From Aeromicrobium camelliae (GTDB lineage: Bacteria; Actinomycetota; Actinomycetes; Propionibacteriales; Nocardioidaceae): a stretch of DNA of 64,000 nt. The notes under the pieces were generated by a model. That model was not told the DNA's origin, searched no databases, and saw only the letters and a program-made list of their open reading frames with translations. Every line of letters starts with the position of its first letter. Within the stretch, counting starts at the first letter, position 1. Location of the stretch: NCBI RefSeq assembly GCF_003850045.1, contig NZ_RQJX01000011.1, positions 38,070 to 102,069 of the forward strand, read 5' to 3'. Below are positions 47,518 to 55,773 of the stretch, piece by piece. The position numbers and the translations under genes were made by a program.

Positions 47518-48288
47518 TCAGCCCTCTGCCGTCAGTGCGGACGCCAACTCCTCGACGGCGGTGGGCGGTCCCGCGACGGACCACGTCACGCCGTCGACGT
47601 CCAGTTGGCGGGTCGCGCCGCCGACGCCGGCGACGATCGCCGCGCCGGGCAACCAGTCCCAATCAGCCACCGTGTGCTGGAACCAGCAGCCCAGCAGGCC
47701 GGTCGCCACGCCGACGAGGTCCATCGAACCCGATCCGAGCATCCGGATGGTCGCCGGGAGCTGCGCGGCGCGCCGGAACGGCTCCGCGACGACCGCCTCA
47801 CGCATGCGCGGCGGGTGGAGATACGTGGCGGCGCTGATGCCGGCGAGCGGCAGATCCGGGATCGGTCCGAGGGGCGCGCCGTTGCAGGTCGAGGGGTGGC
47901 GGGGGCCGCCGACGAAGACGTCGCCGCTGCGCGCATGAGCCACCGCGCCGAGCACCAGTTCACGTCCGTCGACGAGTGCGAGCGCGGAGCACCAGTAGTC
48001 GGAACCGGAGGCGAAGTTGTACGTGCCGTCGACCGGATCGATGATCCAGCGGCGGCCGCTCGTCCCCTCGTGCCGGGCTCCTTCTTCGCCGAGGATGCCG
48101 TCGTCGGGTCGTTCCGCGGCCAAGGTTTCGACGATGTGGCGCTCCGCGGCGGTGTCCGCGGACGTCACGATGTCCGAGATCGACGTCTTCTGTGCGATCG
48201 TCAGCTGGGTGTCCGCGCGCATCCGTGCGGCGAGTTCGGCCGCTTCGCGTACGAGGCGTCCGGCAAGGTCGACGTCGTCCTGGTTCAC
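47518..48288 (-). CDS. Inositol monophosphatase-family phosphatase
   Basis: A 256-residue Mg-dependent phosphatase. Metal motifs: GEEG (Glu), WIIDPVDGTYNF (Asp-x-Asp-Gly) and ADWDWLPGAAIVA. Could act on inositol phosphate, histidinol phosphate or PAP; the sequence does not decide. GTG start overlaps the upstream gene (GTGA). Confidence 0.88.
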   Translation of the reverse strand: MNQDDVDLAGRLVREAAELAARMRADTQLTIAQKTSISDIVTSADTAAERHIVETLAAERPDDGILGEEGARHEGTSGRRWIIDPVDGTYNFASGSDYWCSALALVDGRELVLGAVAHARSGDVFVGGPRHPSTCNGAPLGPIPDLPLAGISAATYLHPPRMREAVVAEPFRRAAQLPATIRMLGSGSMDLVGVATGLLGCWFQHTVADWDWLPGAAIVAGVGGATRQLDVDGVTWSVAGPPTAVEELASALTAEG

Positions 48289-48596
48289 GCGTCGCCCTCC
48301 CCCGCCACCAGGCGGTTGACCCGGTCGACCTTCGCGCTCAGCTGCCCCGTGTAGCCGGGCCGGATGTCGGCCTTCAGCACCAGGCTCACCCGGGGATACG
48401 ACGCCGTCAGCGCGTCGACGCACCGCTTGACCACGTCCATGACCTCGTCCCATTCGCCCTCGATGTTGGTGAACATCGCGTTCGTCTCGTGCGGAAGTCC
48501 GGAGTCGCGGACGATGCGCACGGCCTCGGCGACGGCCGCGGAGACGCTGCCGGAGTCGTCGGGAGTCAGGGGCGAGATGCTGAAGGCGGCGATCAT
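48285..48596 (-). CDS. Thiamine-binding family protein (MTH1187/DUF77)
   Basis: A 103-residue ferredoxin-like fold protein: AFSISPLTPDDSGSVSAAVA, ETNAMFTNIEGEWDEVMDVV and LKADIRPGYTG match the MTH1187/YkoF-like family, several of which bind thiamine. Coupled to the phosphatase gene. No TPP riboswitch is visible upstream. Confidence 0.82.
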   Translation of the reverse strand: MIAAFSISPLTPDDSGSVSAAVAEAVRIVRDSGLPHETNAMFTNIEGEWDEVMDVVKRCVDALTASYPRVSLVLKADIRPGYTGQLSAKVDRVNRLVAGEGDA

Positions 48597-48657
48597 GGCT
48601 CCATCTCATCACGTTCGGCCGACGCGGCAGCGGACGGCGGAGGAACGTCACGTGACC

Positions 48658-48709
48658 GTGACACGGCCGGTGGGACGCGCTGCTCGCGCATTCCACCGGC
48701 CGCTGTCAC
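48658..48709 (-). terminator. Hairpin downstream of the DUF gene at 48718
   Basis: Arms GTGACACGGCCGGTGGGA and TTCCACCGGCCGCTGTCAC pair over about 17 bp with one bulge. It lies 9 bp after the stop at 48718 and separates it from the thiamine-binding gene. Confidence 0.65.
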
Positions 48710-48717
48710 ACCGGTCC

Positions 48718-49050
48718 TCAGTCGCGTGGCTGGGCCGGATTCGTCGGATCGCCGTGCGACGGCGGATTGATCGGCGGGGCGTCGGTGTGGCCGTCGGTCT
48801 GCTGGGGCACGTCCACGCCGCCCCCACTGCCCGGAGCGGCGCCGGCGGCGTGACCGCCGCTGGGCGACTCTCCCGACCGCAACGCCTCGAGCCGGTGCTC
48901 GATGGTCTGGATCGCGAGCGGACGGTTGGCGTGCTCGCGCTCATAGCCCAGCAGCTCCTCCAGCGGTCCGGACTCGAGCGTGCGGATCTGTGACTGGATC
49001 GCTGATGTCGTCAGTTGGTCGTAATCGGGCAACGGTGCATCGTGGCTCAC
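48718..49050 (-). CDS. Conserved hypothetical protein with disordered C-terminus
   Basis: A 110-residue protein. Residues 1-60 form a helical region (LPDYDQLTTSAIQSQIRTL, LEELLGYEREHANRP) of a type common in actinobacteria; the remainder is Gly/Pro/Asp-rich and disordered. ATG overlaps the baeRF gene stop (ATGA), so the two are expressed together. Function unknown. Confidence 0.7.
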   Translation of the reverse strand: MSHDAPLPDYDQLTTSAIQSQIRTLESGPLEELLGYEREHANRPLAIQTIEHRLEALRSGESPSGGHAAGAAPGSGGGVDVPQQTDGHTDAPPINPPSHGDPTNPAQPRD

Positions 49051-50159
49051 GGGTTGACTCCTTCCGCAGGCGGGGCGTTCCAGCGCAGCAGCGCACTGAC
49101 CGGGGCATCGAACTGCATCGCGCGCGGCACGACCTCGATCGCCGCGCCAGTCAAGGTCGCGGCGGCGACGAGGACCGGCCCGGCGGGCAGTCGCTCGGGC
49201 ACCTCGGTGATGGCACCGAACGCGAGGCCCGGGTAGTGGCTCGGTTCGACTTCAAGATCGGCAACACCGTCGGGGTCTACCAGGAGCCGTTCGACCTGTC
49301 CGGTCACGAAGGCGTTGAGGACGTCGTTCAGGCCCGTCGCGACGGCGTCGTCGCGGCCGAGCCGTTCGGCGAGTTCCTCGTTGCGGTCGACGGCGCGGGT
49401 GCCGAGCACCTCGTCGAGGGCCCGCTCCACGGCCGCGGCGAGCGCGGCATCCCCGCCGTCGGCGTTGCGTCCGCCGGCCTCGAGTTCGGTGATGGTGACG
49501 CCCTGGATGTCGCTGAGCGCGTCTCGCACCTGCGCACGGCTGTCTCCTTCACCGGCCAGCAGCACGAGGTCGATGCCCTCGCCGGAAACGTACTGACGGA
49601 TCTCCTTGGCCACGTCCTGTGCGTTGCGCTCCCAGACGTTCTCAGTGGAGTGCTGCCACCGCAGATGCGCCCAGCCGCCACCGGCCACCTTGTTCTCGTA
49701 GGCGGTCTCACCGCCGGCTTCGGTGGTCTCGGGCGCACGGTGCACGCCCGATCGATGCACGGAAACGTCACCGCCCTCGTGATCGACCAGCGCCAAGACG
49801 AATGGCACGGTGGCATCAGCGTCGGCGATCCACGGCAGCAGATCCGGCAAAGCGCCCCACGAGCCATGAGGCGCGGTCCGGTCGGTGCGCGTCACCTCGT
49901 CGAGCAGGATGCCGCCGTTCTCGGTGGCGACGACGCAACGGCTCGTCGGAGCGGGCAATCCGGTCGGCTGCGCGAGCCGCTCGGTGATCGACTGCTGCAC
50001 CCCCTCGGGCGCGCCCTCGTCGCTCAATCGGTCCGTCGCCGCACGTACGCTCAAGTCCGCCACGCTGCTGGGATTCTCCACGTCGCGACTGACGTCCACG
50101 TAGGCCGTCGCGAACGGCCCGGGGTCCTCGAACAGCGGAGCAAGTCCATCGGTTTTCAC
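49047..50159 (-). CDS. baeRF-type (release-factor-fold) protein, Rv2629-like
   Basis: A 370-residue protein resembling Rv2629 and other bacterial archaeo-eukaryotic release-factor-like (baeRF family 2/Vms1-like) proteins. Seen: ATAYVDVSRDVENP at the start, a central acidic eRF1-like domain, WERNAQDVAKEIRQYV, and LVLLAGEGDSRAQVRDALSD typical of the eRF1 domain 2/3 region. Proposed role is ribosome-linked tRNA or peptide release; no activity is established. Coupled to the small disordered protein. Confidence 0.75.
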   Translation of the reverse strand: MKTDGLAPLFEDPGPFATAYVDVSRDVENPSSVADLSVRAATDRLSDEGAPEGVQQSITERLAQPTGLPAPTSRCVVATENGGILLDEVTRTDRTAPHGSWGALPDLLPWIADADATVPFVLALVDHEGGDVSVHRSGVHRAPETTEAGGETAYENKVAGGGWAHLRWQHSTENVWERNAQDVAKEIRQYVSGEGIDLVLLAGEGDSRAQVRDALSDIQGVTITELEAGGRNADGGDAALAAAVERALDEVLGTRAVDRNEELAERLGRDDAVATGLNDVLNAFVTGQVERLLVDPDGVADLEVEPSHYPGLAFGAITEVPERLPAGPVLVAAATLTGAAIEVVPRAMQFDAPVSALLRWNAPPAEGVNP

Positions 50160-50204
50160 GGAGTCGATACCTCCTGAGTCGTGAGGTTCTCGGAGATTCC
50201 AGCC

Positions 50205-51047
50205 TCACACGGCTCCGGGCACCACGCATTCCGACCGAGCACGCAGCATCGCCATCAGCCGCTCCGCATCGTGCGGGGCTCGCCGGTCGGCGTCGTTGTC
50301 GAAGTAGACCCACGTGTCACGGCCCCACGCGACGATGCGCTCGGCCCATTCCTCGAGCAGGTCGTCGCCGTATCCGCCGTGATAGAGGATCTCGGGTCCG
50401 TGCAGGCGGACGTAGGCGAAGGACGCCGTGGGTGTGGCGAACATGGGCCACGTTCCGGCGCCGTCGGACGTGACCAAGGCGACGTCGTGCTCGGCGAGCA
50501 GGGGCAGGAGGTCGTCGAGGCCGACGTCGGACCGCACCTCCAGCGCGTGCTGCAGCCGCAGCGCGTCGTGCTCGTCGTCGCCGAGCCAGTGCCGATCGGG
50601 AGCTGCCAGCGTCTGTCCGTGGTCCCGAGCGATCGCGCGCGCCTCGGCGTAGGTCCGCGGCAGCAGCTCGAGGAAGGCCGGGAGCTCCGGCGACGTGAGG
50701 TCGAAGTCAGCGGGCAGTTGCCACAGCAGCGGACCGAGCCGGTCGCGCAGGGCGAGCACCCCCGACGCGAGGAAGTTGGCGAGCGGCTCGCGCGGCTCGC
50801 GCATCCGGCGCAAGTGCGTGAGGTAGCGCCCACCCTTGACGGCGAAGCGGAAGCCGGGCCCGACGGTGTCGTACCATCGCTGGTAGGTCGTCGGTCGCTG
50901 CAGCCGGTAGAAGCTCGCGTTGACCTCGGCCGTGCACAGCCGCGAAGAGAGGTAGGCGAGCTCGTCCTTCTGCCGCACGGACGACGGGTAGTAGTCGCCG
51001 TGCCAGGATCGATAACTCCACCCGGAGACGCCGATCCGCACGTGCAT
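50205..51047 (-). CDS. DUF72 family protein
   Basis: A 280-residue TIM-barrel-like DUF72 protein: GVSGWSYRSWHGDYYP, EVNASFYRLQRPTTYQRW, RFAVKGGRYLTHLRR, and YVRLHGPEILYHGGYG with the WVYFDNDADRRA end motif. Function unknown. Shares TGATG with the methyltransferase gene. Confidence 0.88.
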   Translation of the reverse strand: MHVRIGVSGWSYRSWHGDYYPSSVRQKDELAYLSSRLCTAEVNASFYRLQRPTTYQRWYDTVGPGFRFAVKGGRYLTHLRRMREPREPLANFLASGVLALRDRLGPLLWQLPADFDLTSPELPAFLELLPRTYAEARAIARDHGQTLAAPDRHWLGDDEHDALRLQHALEVRSDVGLDDLLPLLAEHDVALVTSDGAGTWPMFATPTASFAYVRLHGPEILYHGGYGDDLLEEWAERIVAWGRDTWVYFDNDADRRAPHDAERLMAMLRARSECVVPGAV

Positions 51048-51676
51048 CAGCGTCGGCGCACCAGGACGACGGAGTCGAGGATGTCGGCCTGTTGCCCCTC
51101 GGGTCCGGTCACGGTCCGGTGGCGGTCTTCGGCCACGACGACCTCCCAGTGGTCGACCGAGAGGCCCAACGCGGCGACGTCCTCCTCGGCGCTCAGAAGC
51201 TGGGGTCCGTGTCCGTCGCGATGACGTGCCCACGGAGGCGTGCTTGCGTGCGCAACGACGAGCAGGTGGCCGTTCGGGGCGAGGTGCGCGGCGGCGGCCC
51301 GCAACACCTCGTATCGCGGGAACTCCAGGGGCGATTGCAGGAAGCACGCGGACACCAGGTCGAACTCGCCGTCCGGTACCCAGCTGGCCAGGTCATGCTC
51401 ACGCCAGCTGATGCTGTCGCCGAGCCCCGCCTCGACGGCCGCGCGGCGGGCCCGGTCGAGAGCGGTTGCGGAGACGTCGACGGCGGTGACGGTCCAGCCC
51501 TGGGCGGCGAGCCAGATGCTGTCGCCGCCCTCTCCGCAGCCCAAGTCGAGGGCGCGGCCGGGCAGCATGTCCTCGACGACGTCGACGAGCGCCTGGTTGG
51601 GGCGGCCCGACCACGCTCGGTCCTGCTCGCGATAGCGGGACTCCCAGAACTCGCGCGCGTCGCCGGGTTCGTTCAT
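51047..51676 (-). CDS. Class I SAM-dependent methyltransferase
   Basis: A 209-residue Rossmann methyltransferase. ALDLGCGEGGDSIWLA is SAM motif I, TAVDVSATALDRAR motif II and FDLVSACFLQSP motif IV. The N-terminus FWESRYREQDRAWSGRPN resembles the tellurite/thiopurine-type family. Substrate unknown. Confidence 0.85.
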   Translation of the reverse strand: MNEPGDAREFWESRYREQDRAWSGRPNQALVDVVEDMLPGRALDLGCGEGGDSIWLAAQGWTVTAVDVSATALDRARRAAVEAGLGDSISWREHDLASWVPDGEFDLVSACFLQSPLEFPRYEVLRAAAAHLAPNGHLLVVAHASTPPWARHRDGHGPQLLSAEEDVAALGLSVDHWEVVVAEDRHRTVTGPEGQQADILDSVVLVRRR

Positions 51677-51714
51677 GACCTCAGTCTGCCAGCAGTCCGC
51701 GGCTCGCGCGGGGC

Positions 51715-52944
51715 TCACAGCCGGTCGAGCTTCTCGAGCAGCACGGCACGTTGGCGCTCGTTCGTCGCCAGCTCCGCCGCCCGGCGTAGCTCGTCGCGCG
51801 CCTGGTCGCGGCGTCCGAGTTGGGCGAGCAACTCGCCGCGGACGCTCGGCACCAGATGGGACCTGGCCAACCTGTCGTCCCCGGCGATCTCGTCGACTAT
51901 TGCGAGGGCGGCGGACGGGCCCGAGGCCATCGACACGGCCACAGCGCGGTTGAGCGTCACGATGGGGTTGCGCGAGAGCCGGTCCAGTGCTTCGTACAGC
52001 GTCACGACCTCGTCCCAGTCCGTGGACTCGACGCTCGCAGCGGTGGCGTGACAGGCGGCGATCGCTGCCTGCAGCGCGTACGGTCCCCGGCCGCGGCCGA
52101 GCGCATCGGCCCGCCGGAGGGCGTCGAGCCCGCGGGTGATCTGGGAACGGTCCCACTGGGTCCGATCCTGGTCGTCGAGCAGCACGGGATGCCCCTGCGC
52201 GTCGACACGAGCCGGGAACCGGGACGCCTGCAACTCCATGAGTGCCACCAAGGCGTGGCTTTCGGGCTCCCGCGGGGCCAGCGCGGCGACGATGCGGCCG
52301 AGACGGAGCGCCTCCGCGGCGAGGTCGCGGCGCACCCACTGATCGCCGGACGTGGCGGCGTACCCCTCGGTGAACACGAGATAGATGACGCTCAGCACCC
52401 CGCTCATCCGCTCAGGCCACTCGCGCGGCTCGGGAATCTCGAACGGTACGCGCGCGGCCGTCAGCGTCTTCTTCGCCCGGACCAACCGCTGCTGCATGGT
52501 CGGCACGGGCACGAGGAACATCCGCGCGATCTCCTCGCTGGTCAGTCCGCCGACCACCCGCAAGGTCAACGCCACCTGCGCTTCCCGGCTCAGGACCGGA
52601 TGGCAGGCGGCGAAGACCAGCTTGAGCACGTCGTCGGCGATGGGCTCCCACGCGTCGTCGGCGACGGTCTCGAGGTCGTGCGCGATGGCGCGGTACCGCT
52701 CGTCGAGGCGTTCGCGGCGCCGCCATCCGTCGATCGCCTTGTGCTTGGCCACGGCCGTGAGCCAGGCGCCCGCGTTCTGCGGGACACCCGACTCGGGCCA
52801 CTGGGCCAAGGCATCGGCCACCGCGTCCTGCGCGAGATCCTCGGCAAGGCCGACGTCGCCGACCATGCGGGCGAGGGTCGCCACGACGCGCGCACCCTCG
52901 ATCCGCCAGATCGCGTCGACCGAGCGTCGGACGTCGGTGCTCAC
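51715..52944 (-). CDS. ECF42-type RNA polymerase sigma factor
   Basis: A 409-residue sigma factor. The sigma2 region (AEDLAQDAVADALAQWP, AGAWLTAVAKHKAIDGWRR) and sigma4 region (VVGGLTSEEIARMFLVPVPT) are followed by an about 220-residue C-terminal TPR-like extension (with LSVIYLVFTEGYAA and NRAVAVSMASGP). That architecture, plus the coupled DGPF gene upstream, defines ECF42. There is no anti-sigma factor; the extension is thought to be regulatory. Confidence 0.92.
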   Translation of the reverse strand: MSTDVRRSVDAIWRIEGARVVATLARMVGDVGLAEDLAQDAVADALAQWPESGVPQNAGAWLTAVAKHKAIDGWRRRERLDERYRAIAHDLETVADDAWEPIADDVLKLVFAACHPVLSREAQVALTLRVVGGLTSEEIARMFLVPVPTMQQRLVRAKKTLTAARVPFEIPEPREWPERMSGVLSVIYLVFTEGYAATSGDQWVRRDLAAEALRLGRIVAALAPREPESHALVALMELQASRFPARVDAQGHPVLLDDQDRTQWDRSQITRGLDALRRADALGRGRGPYALQAAIAACHATAASVESTDWDEVVTLYEALDRLSRNPIVTLNRAVAVSMASGPSAALAIVDEIAGDDRLARSHLVPSVRGELLAQLGRRDQARDELRRAAELATNERQRAVLLEKLDRL

Positions 52945-53363
52945 TGCGTGCCGAGCTGCTCGCGCCAGCCCTTCTCCTTCTCCAGGTACTCGTTGTCGGC
53001 GAAGTCCTCGAAGTCGCTCTCGTCGGTCACGCGGCGCACCTCGATCTTGGTGCCCGGGCCCAGCGGCGCCCGCGAGGCCCACTCGACAGCCTCTTCCTTG
53101 CTCGCGACCTGGAGGATCCAGAAGCCGTTGAAGAGCTCGTGGGTCTCGCCGTACGGGCCGTCCGTGACGATCGGCTGGTCGCCGGAGAAGTCGACCACCG
53201 CTCCCTCGGAGGCATCGCTCAGACCCTCGCCGGCCAGAAGAACACCGGCGTTGATCATCGACTCGTTGTAGCGGCCCATGGCGTTGATGATCTCCTCGAA
53301 GTCGACCTCCTGGCTGGCGTCGACCGCGGCATCGGTGGCCCGCATGATCAGCATGTGCTTCAT
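52941..53363 (-). CDS. DGPF/YCII-domain protein, ECF42 partner
   Basis: A 140-residue YCII-related protein: MLIMRATDAA, GRYNESMINAGVLLAGEGL and IVTDGPYGETHE, a variant of the DGPF motif. Genes of this family lie next to ECF42 sigma factors and are their usual targets. Stop overlaps the sigma GTG start. Enzymatic activity unknown. Confidence 0.88.
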   Translation of the reverse strand: MKHMLIMRATDAAVDASQEVDFEEIINAMGRYNESMINAGVLLAGEGLSDASEGAVVDFSGDQPIVTDGPYGETHELFNGFWILQVASKEEAVEWASRAPLGPGTKIEVRRVTDESDFEDFADNEYLEKEKGWREQLGTQ

Positions 53364-53414
53364 GGTGTTGTCCCTTCGGGTGGGAGGCCGCCCACTGCGT
53401 CCTCGTATCTGGAC

Positions 53415-53441
53415 GTCGAACGGTGAGGCCCGAGATCGACA
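53415..53441 (-). promoter_or_regulatory. Candidate ECF42-dependent promoter
   Basis: Minus strand: TGTCGA (53436-53441), 17-bp spacer, CGAC (53415-53418), about 50 nt before the DGPF start. This fits the TGTCGA / CG(A/T)C pattern described for ECF42 sigma factors and suggests autoregulation. Confidence 0.55.
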
Positions 53442-53479
53442 CCGGGCCAGAACTTTTTTCCCGGTGGGCCGAACCTATG

Positions 53480-54436
53480 TCACGAGCCGACGGATCGGCC
53501 AGGGTTAACGGCGCCGGATTCTGCCGCTAGCGGCAACGACCGGAGGGCACGGAAGTGCCGGCGAGTACCGTCGATCGGATCGTCGAACGCCAGCTCACTG
53601 GCGAGGAGTTGCAGCGGCGTCGTGAAGTCGTCGATGGCGACGTCCAGAACCTCCGGGTACAAGGGATCTCCCACGATCGGGATGCCGAGACCGTGCAGGT
53701 GGAGCCGCAACTGGTGCGTCCGGCCGGTCGACGGAGTGAGCCGGTAGACCCCGTGACGCCCCTGTCGCGACTCGAGCTCGACCACGGTCTCAGCATTGAC
53801 CGGTGCGCCCTCGACCACCTCCGCCTGCCAGCGGCCTCGCTCCTTGCGCACGTGATTGCGCACCGTCACCGGCAATGCGAGGTCCTCACGCACCGGGGCG
53901 AGCGCGCGGTACACCTTGCTCACCTGCCGGGCGTGGAACAGCGACTGGTACGGCCCACGCCACCGCCGCTCGACCGCGAGCATCAACAGTCCTGAAGTGA
54001 CCCGGTCCAGACGATGCACCGGCGACAGTTCGGGCAGTCCGAGTTCCTCACGCAGGCGGACCACGACGCTCTGGCGCACGTGCCGGCCGCGCGGAATGGA
54101 GGACAGGAACGGCGGCTTGTCGACCACCACGATGCGGTCGTCGCGGTGCACGACGTGAATCGCGCCCGGCACCTCGGGCTCCTCGCGCAACTCGCGATGG
54201 AACCATACGAACGTGTGCGGAAGGTAGGCATCGTCCTCGCGCACCGGGCGGCCGCTGTCGTACACGAACCGCCGCCCGGCGAGCATGGCCGTCACGTCGA
54301 CCTGCGCCGGGAGTTTCTCACGCAGCCACGCCCCCATCGTCGGCCAGGGAGCGACGCGGTTCTTGTCGCGATCGGGCGTGCGGACCCACGCGGCACCGAG
54401 CCCGTGACGCGGCGGAAGCGGAGAACGCGGCGGCAC
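53480..54436 (-). CDS. RluA-family pseudouridine synthase
   Basis: A 318-residue pseudouridine synthase. The catalytic Asp is in SPVHRLDRVTSGLLML; IVVVDKPPFLSS and RTHQLRLHLHGLGIPIVGD are the other family motifs. An N-terminal extension (about 1-90) carries no clear S4 domain. Target RNA not predictable. Start GTG of VPPRSPLPPRHG. Confidence 0.9.
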   Translation of the reverse strand: MPPRSPLPPRHGLGAAWVRTPDRDKNRVAPWPTMGAWLREKLPAQVDVTAMLAGRRFVYDSGRPVREDDAYLPHTFVWFHRELREEPEVPGAIHVVHRDDRIVVVDKPPFLSSIPRGRHVRQSVVVRLREELGLPELSPVHRLDRVTSGLLMLAVERRWRGPYQSLFHARQVSKVYRALAPVREDLALPVTVRNHVRKERGRWQAEVVEGAPVNAETVVELESRQGRHGVYRLTPSTGRTHQLRLHLHGLGIPIVGDPLYPEVLDVAIDDFTTPLQLLASELAFDDPIDGTRRHFRALRSLPLAAESGAVNPGRSVGS

Positions 54437-54486
54437 CCCGGCATCGTACGCGAGCCCCTGCGCCCCCGCCCCGGCCCGCCGTCCTC

Positions 54487-54570
54487 CGCGAGTGGCGCAA
54501 AGTGATGACCGAGTGGCGCAGAATGGGGCGTTTCGCCCGCCGAACGGCCCCATGTTGCGCCACTCGCGGG
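54487..54570. repeat. Palindromic repeat with GAGTGGCGCA arms
   Basis: CGAGTGGCGCAGAATGGGGC (54510-54529) pairs with GCCCCATGTTGCGCCACTCG (54547-54566) at 18 of 20 positions, and the loop extends the stem. A partial direct copy of the left arm, GCGAGTGGCGCAAAGTG, precedes it at 54488. Lies between divergent genes. Confidence 0.75.
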
Positions 54571-54601
54571 ATGGCGTCAGGCGGTGCGAAAGGATGTCTG
54601 C

Positions 54602-55024
54602 ATGCTCGACATCGTGCTGATCGTGCTCGCCGTGCTGGGCGCCCTCGTGGCGCTCGCCATCCTCGTCGGGGTCGCCCGAGTGCTGCGGATGCGCCGACGG
54701 CTGCGGTCGCGCCTCAGTGCGGTCGACGCCCGGGAGTCGGGCCCGGCCACGTTGTTCGGATGGGCCGCGGACCGCCGCGATCAACGACCCGGGCCGGGGA
54801 TGCTCGGCCTCGGGCCCGACGCGCTCGTCTTCGTCCAGCTCATGCCGGAACGCGAGGTGCGCGTCGACCGGTCTGCGATCACCTCGGTCACCACCGCTCG
54901 CCACTTCATGGGCCGCACGTCGAACCGCGAGCTGCTCGTGGTGACGTGGGACGACAACGGCATGGGCGACGCGGCCGCGTTCGTCGTCAACGACCTCGCT
55001 GCCTGGCGCGACCGGCTGTCCTGA
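54602..55024 (+). CDS. Small membrane-anchored protein with PH-like cytosolic domain
   Basis: A 140-residue protein: one N-terminal helix (about 2-28; MLDIVLIVLAVLGAL), a basic stretch (RMRRRLRSRL), then a beta-rich domain (TLFGWAADR, LVFVQLMPEREVRVD, LLVVTWDDN) of the kind seen in bacterial PH-like membrane proteins. Start at 54602 has AAAGGA 7 nt upstream. Function unknown. Confidence 0.68.
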   Translation: MLDIVLIVLAVLGALVALAILVGVARVLRMRRRLRSRLSAVDARESGPATLFGWAADRRDQRPGPGMLGLGPDALVFVQLMPEREVRVDRSAITSVTTARHFMGRTSNRELLVVTWDDNGMGDAAAFVVNDLAAWRDRLS

Positions 55025-55031
55025 CCTGCCG

Positions 55032-55121
55032 CGGGGCGGTGACTTAGCGTCCGTTCGACCTCGCCGAACGGACGCATACCCACCGCCCGGCGGGAGGAAT
55101 GGACGCTAAGTCACCGCCCCG
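55032..55121. repeat. Palindromic repeat / bidirectional terminator with TGACTTAGCGTCC arms
   Basis: Perfect 21-bp arms (55032-55052 and 55101-55121) enclose a second perfect 11-bp hairpin, GCGTCCGTTCG / CGAACGGACGC (55047-55057 / 55065-55075), sharing bases with the outer arm, so the two structures compete. It lies between convergent genes. Confidence 0.8.
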
Positions 55122-55123
55122 GG

Positions 55124-55351
55124 TCAGGAGATGCGGAAGGTGGCGGTTCCGGACGGGACCGCGACGGCGATGACATCGCCGCGGACGAGCTGGCGCCCCC
55201 GTCGCAACTCGACCTCGTCGTTCACTCGGACGTCGCCCGCGGCGATGAGCGAAGCGGCGTGCGCACCGGACTCCGCGACCCCGACGAACTTCAACAGCTG
55301 GCCGAGGCGGATGACGTCGGAGCTGATGGCGACGTCTTCGATGTCAGGCAT
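55124..55351 (-). CDS. S4-domain RNA-binding protein (YbcJ/YaaA-like)
   Basis: A 75-residue S4 domain: IRLGQLLKFVGVAESGAHAA, AAGDVRVNDEVELRRGRQL. Such small S4 proteins bind structured RNA. ATG at 55351 chosen; a GTG three codons upstream (55360) is possible. Divergent from another S4 protein. Confidence 0.85.
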   Translation of the reverse strand: MPDIEDVAISSDVIRLGQLLKFVGVAESGAHAASLIAAGDVRVNDEVELRRGRQLVRGDVIAVAVPSGTATFRIS

Positions 55352-55398
55352 GAAACCCACTGTGCCAGCGGTAGCCTCGACGTGTGGAGGCGAGCAGT

Positions 55399-55752
55399 GT
55401 GCGCGTGGACGTCTGGGTGTGGGCCGTACGGCTCTTTCCCAGCCGCAACGCCGCCGCGACCGCCTGCAAGGGCGGCAAGGTGCATGTCAACGGGCGTCGC
55501 GCCAAGCCCGCCCAACCCGTGCACGTCGGCGACAAGATCGAGGTCACCGCACCGTCCGGCGAACGCGTGGCCGTCGTGACCAAGCTGCTGAACCGCCGCG
55601 TCGGGGCGGCCGTCGCCCGCGAGTGCTACGAGGATCATTCGCCGCCGCCCCCGCCGCGTGAGTACCGCATCGCGATGCCGCAACGCGATCGTGGCGCGGG
55701 CAGGCCGACGAAGAAGGACCGCCGCGCCCTCGGCCGGCTCCGCGGCTACTGA
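55399..55752 (+). CDS. S4-domain protein, Hsp15/RqcP-like
   Basis: A 117-residue protein with an N-terminal S4 domain (RVDVWVWAVRLFPSRNAA, GGKVHVNGRRAKPAQPVHVG) and a basic tail ending RPTKKDRRALGRLRGY, as in heat-shock protein 15, which binds stalled 50S-peptidyl-tRNA complexes. GTG at 55399 is preferred over GTG 55384 because GGAGG is 8 nt upstream. Confidence 0.85.
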   Translation: MRVDVWVWAVRLFPSRNAAATACKGGKVHVNGRRAKPAQPVHVGDKIEVTAPSGERVAVVTKLLNRRVGAAVARECYEDHSPPPPPREYRIAMPQRDRGAGRPTKKDRRALGRLRGY

Positions 55753-55773
55753 GCCGGCCGAGGGCGTCGCAGG

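Noticed and set aside
48597..48717. TPP riboswitch upstream of the thiamine-binding gene
   Set aside because: No CUGAGA or GACCC-type TPP cores are present; the region is mostly the terminator of the preceding gene.
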